A stretch of DNA of 5,058 nt from positions 1 through 5,058 of the forward strand of contig JAUVKS010000157.1 in NCBI GenBank assembly GCA_030596145.1, in the 5' to 3' direction. Positions 1-4,247 of the stretch are shown piece by piece. The notes under the pieces are model-generated. The model was not told the DNA's origin, searched no databases, and saw only the letters and a list, made by a program, of their open reading frames with translations. Each line of letters starts with the position of its first letter. Positions within the stretch are counted from its first letter, which is position 1. The stretch comes from Pseudomonadota bacterium. GTDB taxonomy: Bacteria > Desulfobacterota > Syntrophia > Syntrophales > JADFWA01. The translations under genes were made by a program, and so were the position numbers.

Positions 1-151
1 GAGTAAAAAGTATTGCGAGAGAGTAATGATAAAGGGCGTTCGGCGCAGATTCTTCCATGATTGGCATGGTTATCGGCTTTCCACGCCAGTCGGCAGGGAG
101 AGTACATGCAATCAGAGGCAATAGAATAATTATACAAAGAATTTTTTTCAT
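1..151 (-). CDS. Probable lipoprotein, N-terminal 50 residues only (gene runs off the window)
   Basis: An ATG at 149-151 opens a frame that stays open to the window edge. It encodes a short lipoprotein-type signal peptide: MKK, a hydrophobic core at residues 4-14, then L-I-A-C with the lipobox cysteine at position 16. This predicts cleavage by signal peptidase II and lipidation at Cys16. Threonine rather than aspartate follows the cysteine, which in Enterobacteria would favour the outer membrane. After a short linker (residues 17-36) comes a segment with A-L-Y-H-Y-S-L-A, which resembles the first helix of a tetratricopeptide repeat, but too little is visible to assign a family. The start lies 23 bases after the stop of the upstream deacetylase gene, so the two are probably co-transcribed. 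The ribosome binding site is weak (GGGTG about 9 bases upstream). The frame is too short to be found by length alone. The signal peptide and operon position are the evidence. Confidence 0.7.
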   Translation of the reverse strand, partial: MKKILCIIILLPLIACTLPADWRGKPITMPIMEESAPNALYHYSLAILFT

Positions 152-174
152 GGAATTCACACCCATATAATCTT

Positions 175-1023
175 TTAATCGCTTATTAAATCCGATACCG
201 GGACTATATCAATCCCTTCTGCCCTGATTCTGGGAACGGCCTCCTTAAGCGCCAGGATTGTGCCTGGATAGGGATGGCCGATAATTATCAGTGTCTTCCA
301 TCGGTTTCGTTTCTTCAGAAGATTCATAAAATTTTGAAGGATAATAGTGGAATCCTGGTTGTTGTCAACAAATATGTCCCTCGACGCAAACCTGAGCCCT
401 ATCTTTATGGCAAGTTTCTTGCCCTTCGAACGTCTGGTGGTAAGACTATCCACAAAGAAAAGATCCTCTTCACTGAGCCGGTTAAAAACAATATTCAATC
501 TCTCTTCATCCTCCATAAATCTTGAGCCCATATGATTATTAACGCCTGATATATATGGCACAGCTTCAATATTTTTTTTAACCTGACGTCTTATCTCCTC
601 TCCGTTCATTCTTGAAAAAAGTGCCCCGGCGCCAGGGTCTTTGTCGGGATACCCATGAGGCTCCATAGGAAGGTGGAGGAGAATTTCTCTACCCGCACGG
701 TATAGTTTCTCTGCTGAGTCGACAGAATAAGTACAATGGGGAAGGATGGAGAAGGTTATGGGGGCATCAATCTTGAGGAGTTCATTCAACGGTGTTAAGT
801 CACATCCGATGTCATCTATGATTATGGCTATCTTCTGCCTTTCGGGAGGGGGAACTATATCCTTACTGACGTGAATCTTAGGAGTTTCTTTGCTTGCCCT
901 TTCTCTCTTGATGTCCTCTTTTGCTGTTTTGATATTCAATAAGCAAATAACCAAAACTGCAACAAGAAGAAACACAAGTATGCCAGACCCGACTAAAAGC
1001 CTTTTGTTTCTTGAATTCTTCAC
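175..1023 (-). CDS. yibQ: Divergent polysaccharide deacetylase family protein (YibQ/DUF610), membrane-anchored
   Basis: This 282-residue protein has a basic N-terminus, one hydrophobic segment at residues 9-30 (uncleaved anchor or signal), a charged linker to about residue 62, and then a periplasmic domain. The domain carries the hallmarks of the divergent polysaccharide deacetylase family. These are IAIIIDD with Asp70 and Asp71, TFSILPH ending at His96, LLHLPMEP with His117, GVNNHMGSR with His164, FFVDS with Asp192, and IGHPYPG with His250. These correspond to the metal-binding Asp/His sites of the NodB-like fold. The substrate is not established for the family; a role on peptidoglycan is inferred from its usual neighbours EnvC and CtpA. 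The start is GTG. The nearest upstream in-frame codon that is not sense is the ctpA stop itself, five codons away, so the start cannot lie much further upstream. The 15-base gap to ctpA implies one transcript. Length is normal for the family. Confidence 0.9.
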   Translation of the reverse strand: MKNSRNKRLLVGSGILVFLLVAVLVICLLNIKTAKEDIKRERASKETPKIHVSKDIVPPPERQKIAIIIDDIGCDLTPLNELLKIDAPITFSILPHCTYSVDSAEKLYRAGREILLHLPMEPHGYPDKDPGAGALFSRMNGEEIRRQVKKNIEAVPYISGVNNHMGSRFMEDEERLNIVFNRLSEEDLFFVDSLTTRRSKGKKLAIKIGLRFASRDIFVDNNQDSTIILQNFMNLLKKRNRWKTLIIIGHPYPGTILALKEAVPRIRAEGIDIVPVSDLISD

Positions 1024-1038
1024 CCCGTATACCGAAAA

Positions 1039-2364
1039 TCAACTCTTATTTGTCTTCTTAAATATCTCCCAGCTCTTTAACAAGTCTATGGCGCTTTTCA
1101 GCTGATTATCCTTTTTAAAATCGTCGGGCTCTTCTTTTGAAAGCTCCTCAGTTTCTTCTGTCTTTTCATTGACCCCCTTTATGTGTCCTTTGAGGTCCTT
1201 TTCTCTTCTTATATGCGTATCGTTGGATTTCTCATCATCGGAATCATCATCAGAAAGTTGGATACGCTCAACCACTATATCGGGGGTGATCCCTTCGGCC
1301 TGAATGGATTTCTCTTTGGGTGTATAGTATTTCGCAGTGGTCAATTTCAGTGCCGCACCATCCTCGAGAGGAATGACCGTCTGTACGGAACCTTTTCCAA
1401 ATGTCTGGGTACCGAGTATTATGGCTCTCCCGTTATCCTGGAGTGCACCCGACACGATCTCGGCTGCGCTGGCTGTACCTTCATTGACCAAAACAATTAT
1501 GAAAACAGCCGGCTCGATTCCATCATCCTTAGCCATGTACTTGTTTTCGCTACTTTTTACCCTGCCTTTTGTGGAAACTATAACCCCCGATTTAATAAAC
1601 ACATCGGAAACCTTTACTGCTTGATCTAAAAGACCGCCCGGGTTGTTTCTCAGGTCCAATATCAGTCCCTTCAGGGAATCCACTTTTTTGTTAATGGTCT
1701 TAACGGCTTTTTTCAGGTCATCTACGGTGCCTTCCTGAAATGACAATATCCTGATATAACCGATATCATCGTATATCTTGTGCTTGACGCTCTTTATCTC
1801 TATAATTGCACGGGTAATCTCAAAATCTTTTGGTTGTACCAGACCCTTCCGTTTGACAGTAATCGTTACCTTTGTGTCCTTGGGGCCTCGCAATTTCTTG
1901 ACCGCTTCCTCAATAGTGATACCCTTGGCAGACTCGCCGTTGATCTTAATGATCTTGTCACCCGCCTCGATCCCTGCCAGAAAGGCGGGGGTGTCCTCAA
2001 TAGGAGATATCACTGTAAGAACATCATCCAATATCGTTATCACTATCCCGACACCACCAAAACTCCCCTTCGTCTCCACCTGCAGTTCTTTGTACTTATC
2101 GGGCGTCATAAAAGTGCTGTGAGGATCTAAGGATTTCGTCATTCCTTTTATTGCTCCCTCTATGAGGGCCTCAGATTCAATCTCCTCTACATAGTTCTTC
2201 TCAATCATGTTGAGTATCTCATTGAATCTCTTCAGATTCTTATAAGTATCTTCATCCACCGCGGAGACCTGGTTGTTACCAAAGTGCCCCGGCAGAAACA
2301 ACAGAGCGAATAAACTCACAATAAATATTGATATAATTAGTTTTTTTCTAAAATATTTTTTCAT
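1039..2364 (-). CDS. ctpA: S41 family carboxy-terminal processing peptidase (CtpA/Prc type) with PDZ domain
   Basis: This serine endoprotease cleaves near C-termini of periplasmic proteins; in several bacteria its targets are peptidoglycan hydrolases or their regulators. Numbered from the ATG chosen here (441 residues), residues 1-36 form a signal peptide or anchor: a lysine-rich start, a hydrophobic core at about 9-26, and a possible VSA cleavage site near 35. A helical N-terminal region with SLDPHS follows (about 78-83). The PDZ domain spans about 100-175 and contains GGVGIVI, ending in the core AGIEAGDKI. The S41 catalytic domain follows. It has LDLRNNPGGLL at about 236-246, the nucleophile Ser299 in NEGTASAAE and the general base Lys324 in FGKGSVQ, with Gln328 four residues on. 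The Ser-Lys spacing of 25 matches plant CtpA. A charged, probably disordered tail lies at about 370-420, before a short final helix. An in-frame ATG at 2376 exists, but the GGAGG ribosome binding site (2370-2374) overlaps it and sits 5 bases before the ATG at 2364, so 2364 is preferred. Confidence 0.95.
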   Translation of the reverse strand: MKKYFRKKLIISIFIVSLFALLFLPGHFGNNQVSAVDEDTYKNLKRFNEILNMIEKNYVEEIESEALIEGAIKGMTKSLDPHSTFMTPDKYKELQVETKGSFGGVGIVITILDDVLTVISPIEDTPAFLAGIEAGDKIIKINGESAKGITIEEAVKKLRGPKDTKVTITVKRKGLVQPKDFEITRAIIEIKSVKHKIYDDIGYIRILSFQEGTVDDLKKAVKTINKKVDSLKGLILDLRNNPGGLLDQAVKVSDVFIKSGVIVSTKGRVKSSENKYMAKDDGIEPAVFIIVLVNEGTASAAEIVSGALQDNGRAIILGTQTFGKGSVQTVIPLEDGAALKLTTAKYYTPKEKSIQAEGITPDIVVERIQLSDDDSDDEKSNDTHIRREKDLKGHIKGVNEKTEETEELSKEEPDDFKKDNQLKSAIDLLKSWEIFKKTNKS

Positions 2365-2369
2365 TGAAG

Positions 2370-2374
2370 CCTCC
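2370..2374 (-). promoter_or_regulatory. Ribosome binding site that decides the ctpA start
   Basis: A perfect GGAGG lies five bases upstream of the ATG at 2364. It overlaps the last base of the alternative ATG at 2376, so that upstream ATG cannot use it. This is why the shorter protein, starting Met-Lys-Lys-Tyr, is annotated. Confidence 0.85.
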
Positions 2375-2393
2375 ATAAATTGACGAGGGAATT

Positions 2394-2422
2394 ATTATAA
2401 CAGACCTGCTTGCGTCGAAAGC
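2394..2422 (-). promoter_or_regulatory. Probable ctpA promoter (perfect -10, poor -35)
   Basis: A consensus TATAAT (2394-2399) lies 29 bases upstream of the ctpA start and would give a leader of roughly 23 bases. At a 17-base spacing the -35 position reads GCTTTC (2417-2422), a poor match to TTGACA. A perfect -10 with a poor -35 often means an activator is needed. That -35 position falls in the spacer of an inverted repeat annotated separately. The upstream tRNA terminator makes a dedicated promoter here necessary. The assignment rests on sequence match only. Confidence 0.55.
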
Positions 2423-2436
2423 ACGGCAAACAGGTC
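2403..2436 (-). repeat. Inverted repeat overlapping the ctpA -35 region (possible operator)
   Basis: Read on the minus strand, GACCTGTTTGC (2426-2436) and GCAAGCAGGTC (2403-2413) form 11-base arms with one mismatch around a 12-base spacer. The proximal arm ends only three bases before the TATAAT box. The mismatch would be a G-U pair in RNA. No T-run follows, so it is not an intrinsic terminator. The placement, centred about 20 bases upstream of the -10, suits binding of a dimeric regulator, either as activator or repressor. No known regulator motif is recognised. Confidence 0.5.
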
Positions 2437-2453
2437 ACGATGTCATGAAATTT

Positions 2454-2465
2454 GGTTGGCCAACC
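2454..2465. repeat. 12-base perfect palindrome GGTTGGCCAACC
   Basis: The sequence equals its own reverse complement over 12 bases. Its right half also pairs with a nearby GTTGG at 2471-2475, giving CCAAC-N5-GTTGG. It lies about 55 bases upstream of the ctpA -10 box. It could be a protein-binding site or a leftover of a repeat; nothing more can be said from sequence. Confidence 0.4.
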
Positions 2466-2499
2466 AGTAGTTGGAGACCTTTGCATAACCGCGGCCTCA

Positions 2500-2580
2500 G
2501 TCATTACGAGGAACGAAGTGACGTGGCAATCTCTCATAATAACGCTAAATTAGAGATTGCTTCACTGTGCTCGCAATGAC
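2500..2580. repeat. Palindromic dispersed repeat of the GTCATTGCGAGG... type
   Basis: The left arm begins GTCATTACGAGGAACGAAG and ends in GCAATCTCT (2500-2534). The right arm (2552-2580) begins AGAGATTGCTTCACTG and ends GCTCGCAATGAC, close to the reverse complement of the left. A 17-base AT-rich loop separates them. I recognise this as a non-coding palindromic family (REP or MITE-like) scattered between genes in many bacteria, including Desulfobacterota, Nitrospirota and Chloroflexota; that is recall. There is no transposase here, so any mobility would depend on enzymes supplied elsewhere. No obvious flanking target duplication is seen. The arms differ at several positions, which suggests an ageing copy. 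A frame that crosses it on the minus strand also crosses the tRNA and is not a gene. Confidence 0.75.
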
Positions 2581-2665
2581 AATAGTATGTTTTTCAAAGC
2601 TCTTTAATAATAGCATTTTTCTTGTGTGAATTTCCATAACTTTTTGCGGTAGGAGGTTAAGTAAC

Positions 2666-2701
2666 AAAAAAAGAAGGGGTAGCCGCAAATAGCTACCCCT
2701 T
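2666..2701 (-). terminator. Rho-independent terminator of the tRNA-Phe transcript
   Basis: On the minus strand AAGGGGTAGC (2692-2701) and GCTACCCCTT (2674-2683) form a perfect 10-base stem with an 8-base loop. A T-rich tail follows at once (C then seven T). It starts 8 bases after the tRNA CCA end. It should end both the tRNA transcript and any read-through from the prmA-rsmE-RDD unit, separating that unit from ctpA. On the plus strand no T-run follows the stem, so it acts in one direction. Confidence 0.92.
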
Positions 2702-2709
2702 GATTTACA

Positions 2710-2785
2710 TGGTGGGTCAGGGCAGAATTGAACTGCCGACACCCGGATTTTCAGTCCGGTGCTCTACCGACTGAGCTACCGACCC
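2710..2785 (-). tRNA. tRNA-Phe (anticodon GAA), CCA encoded
   Basis: The 76-base minus-strand gene folds into a full cloverleaf. The acceptor is GGGTCGG/CTGACCC with one G-T pair, and the D arm is GCTC-AGTCGGTA-GAGC. The anticodon arm is CCGGA-CTGAAAA-TCCGG with GAA at 2750-2752. The variable loop is GTGTC, and the T arm is GGCAG-TTCAATT-CTGCC. The discriminator A is followed by a genomically encoded CCA (2710-2712). GAA reads both phenylalanine codons. It is flanked by its own promoter and terminator, so it is a single-tRNA transcription unit. Confidence 0.97.
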
Positions 2786-2811
2786 AACAAATCATTCTGT
2801 AGGACGTTTGG

Positions 2812-2840
2812 CTTTTATCCAATCTCGCTATTTTTGTCAA
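2812..2840 (-). promoter_or_regulatory. sigma70-type promoter of the tRNA-Phe gene
   Basis: A perfect TTGACA (2835-2840) is followed after 17 bases by TAAAAG (2812-2817), a 4 of 6 match to the -10 consensus. Transcription would begin near 2805, about 20 bases before the mature tRNA 5' end, a leader that RNase P would remove. The -35 box starts 10 bases after the RDD gene's stop codon. No other convincing hexamer pair lies in this gap. Confidence 0.75.
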
Positions 2841-2850
2841 GCATTATTGA

Positions 2851-3315
2851 TCAAGGTTTTACCTTAATAACACAGGTGCCGGCAATTTTGTCATGCCACC
2901 CCTGTTTTTTCCTGTCAAAGGCGATCCAGATGTAGCCAAGGTATAATATCAAGCCGGAGATAATATATCCCACCCATCTTAAAAAGGCTATCCCCAGTGT
3001 CATTGGTTCCCCTGTTGATTGTAGCACCTTCAGACCGAAAATTTTCTTCCCGATGGTCTGGCCGGTTGTACCATGAAAATATGTGAAGTACACAGCATAC
3101 AGAAACACGGTCATAATATAATAAATGGCTACGAATTTGCAGGTGATATTTGCGAATGTATTCACTGAAAGGTCGTATTCATATGACTGAAATCCCGAAT
3201 TGAGGGCTACAATTCCTATGAATAAGAGAACAATGGATGTAAACTTGAGAATAATTATGTCTATCAGAAACGCTACTGCCCTTAGCCAGAATCCGCCGTA
3301 GTTATTTTCCATCAT
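2851..3315 (-). CDS. RDD family membrane protein
   Basis: This small integral membrane protein has 154 residues and belongs to the RDD family, named for a conserved Arg and two Asp. The signature parts are visible: YGGFWLRAVAFLID with Arg12 and Asp19 at the N-terminus, GQTIGKKIFGLKV in the middle before an ALR-like F-L-R-W, and WHDKIAGT with Asp142 near the C-terminus. Hydrophobic stretches lie at about 13-37, 60-80 and 108-133. The central one is interrupted by a loop, which fits three or so membrane spans. The family's function is mostly unknown; a few members have been linked to ion transport, which cannot be inferred here. The start is the first of two adjacent ATG codons (3310-3315). The ribosome binding site AAAGGA lies inside the end of rsmE, and the gap to that gene is only 5 bases, so the two are very probably co-transcribed and translationally linked. 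Confidence 0.9.
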   Translation of the reverse strand: MMENNYGGFWLRAVAFLIDIIILKFTSIVLLFIGIVALNSGFQSYEYDLSVNTFANITCKFVAIYYIMTVFLYAVYFTYFHGTTGQTIGKKIFGLKVLQSTGEPMTLGIAFLRWVGYIISGLILYLGYIWIAFDRKKQGWHDKIAGTCVIKVKP

Positions 3316-3320
3316 GCGGT

Positions 3321-4097
3321 TTATTTCCTTTCACCAGTAATGCCGAGGGCACCCCTCTCGTATTGAAGAATAGAGAGAATAACCAAAGCCACTGTTTCAA
3401 CCTTCAGAATAATTTTGCCGAGGCTTGCGGACAGGAAATCAAGTCGGGAGGCCATTTCTATTTCTTCCCTTGAAAATCCTCCTTCCGGCCCCACGACAAT
3501 GAAGAAATGGGTTACAGCTTCATACTTTTTATTGCGCAGTACCTCTTTGATCCCCCTGCTGGATTCCTCTTCCCAGAAAATTATCTTGAGTGCATCCGTT
3601 ACCGGGTATTTGATAACATCATCATAAGCAATTATGTCTGTAATTTCCGGGACGTTCTCCCTTCCGCACTTTCTGGATGCTTCAATGGCTATCTTTTGCC
3701 ATCTTGATATCTTGAGGGGGATTTTGTTGCCAGTCAGTTTTGGTATCGATCTTGAAGACTTAAAGGGGATAATCCTGTCAACCCCGAGTTCAGAGGCCTT
3801 CTGAATAATGAAGTTCATTTTATTACCTTTCGGGAGTGCCTGGGCTAAGGTGATTTTTATCGGAGCATCAACCTTAATCCTCTTCTTTTTAGTGATTTCT
3901 GTCGTTATGTTCCGGGCGGCAATATCCTTTATAATGGCTTCATATTCAAAACCCATCCCTCCGAAAAGGATTAAAGTGTCTCCCCTTTTGAGTCGAAGGA
4001 CAGTCTTTATATAATGAAGGTTTTCTCTTCCCAGTTTTACCGTACTTCCTTCCTCCATTTTTTGAGGAAGGTAAATTCTTGGTGTAGTCAAGTCCAC
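3321..4097 (-). CDS. rsmE: 16S rRNA (uracil(1498)-N3)-methyltransferase RsmE
   Basis: RsmE methylates N3 of U1498 in helix 44 of 16S rRNA, using S-adenosylmethionine and the assembled 30S subunit. With the start used here the protein has 258 residues, a normal length. It has an N-terminal PUA-like domain with TPRIYLP and HYIKTVLRLKRGD, and then a SPOUT methyltransferase domain. The latter shows QALPKGNKMNFIIQKASELG, RWQKIAIEASRKCGR and the SAM-binding VVGPEGGFSREE. The last knot motif reads SLGKIILKVETVAL, where most relatives have LG.RILR.ETA, a small deviation. The frame is open upstream to a TTG at 4133, but those 12 codons lie partly in a palindromic repeat and have no ribosome binding site. 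GAGGG at 4101-4105 serves GTG 4097, although the spacing is short, or TTG 4091 (spacing 9). Both give nearly the same protein. It is encoded between prmA and the RDD gene. Confidence 0.93.
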   Translation of the reverse strand: MDLTTPRIYLPQKMEEGSTVKLGRENLHYIKTVLRLKRGDTLILFGGMGFEYEAIIKDIAARNITTEITKKKRIKVDAPIKITLAQALPKGNKMNFIIQKASELGVDRIIPFKSSRSIPKLTGNKIPLKISRWQKIAIEASRKCGRENVPEITDIIAYDDVIKYPVTDALKIIFWEEESSRGIKEVLRNKKYEAVTHFFIVVGPEGGFSREEIEMASRLDFLSASLGKIILKVETVALVILSILQYERGALGITGERK

Positions 4098-4116
4098 TTT
4101 CCCTCTTTCTTGACAA

Positions 4117-4247
4117 CTCCTTAAAAAGTCCAATTTCTGCGTTGCGCTACATCCTTTGTCACTGCAGCGTACTATAAGTACGCCTCATTCCTCAGGATTT
4201 GCGCGCCTTGAACTTGGAGCTTTTTACGAAGCCGTCTTTTTAAGGAG
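4117..4247. repeat. Palindromic repeat element between prmA and rsmE, bounded by a 12-base inverted repeat
   Basis: The two ends are perfect 12-base inverted copies: CTCCTTAAAAAG (4117-4128) and CTTTTTAAGGAG (4236-4247). Inside, the sequence folds on a centre of GCGTACT-ATA-AGTACGC (4167-4183). Long imperfect arms extend outward to AAAAAG (4123-4128) and CTTTTT (4220-4225). The right end carries an extra CTTTTTACGAAGCCGT, so CTTTTTA occurs twice, 16 bases apart. Segments such as TTCTGCGTTGCGCTACATCC and TTTTTACGAAGCCGTC are ones I recall from intergenic repeats in Desulfobacterota genomes; no search was run. The element encodes nothing itself. In the prmA-rsmE transcript it would form a large hairpin. 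It holds the prmA stop codon and an unlikely upstream rsmE start. Confidence 0.8.

Noticed and set aside
274..535. Plus-strand open frames of 62 and 83 residues
   Set aside because: They are antisense to the conserved deacetylase domain and lack ribosome binding sites or recognisable features.
1024..1041. Possible ctpA-yibQ read-through fusion, since both are in the same frame separated by the stop and five codons
   Set aside because: A shared frame occurs by chance one time in three, and nothing around the TGA suggests recoding.
1183..2130. Several plus-strand open frames of 95-148 residues
   Set aside because: All are antisense to the conserved S41 protease gene and look like composition-driven shadow frames.
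2403..2436. The inverted repeat upstream of ctpA as an intrinsic terminator
   Set aside because: No T-run follows the stem on either strand. The TATAAT beside it fits a promoter better.
2651..2656. AGGAGG on the plus strand, like a strong ribosome binding site
   Set aside because: No ATG, GTG or TTG follows at a usable distance; the next bases run into the A-tract and the terminator stem.
2545..2742. Minus-strand 65-residue open frame
   Set aside because: It starts inside the tRNA-Phe gene, runs through the terminator and ends in the palindromic repeat. It has no ribosome binding site and no protein-like features.
2710..2785. The tRNA-Phe 3' end as an attachment site of an integrated element
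   Set aside because: There is no integrase gene and no second copy of the tRNA 3' end in the window. The terminator directly follows the tRNA.
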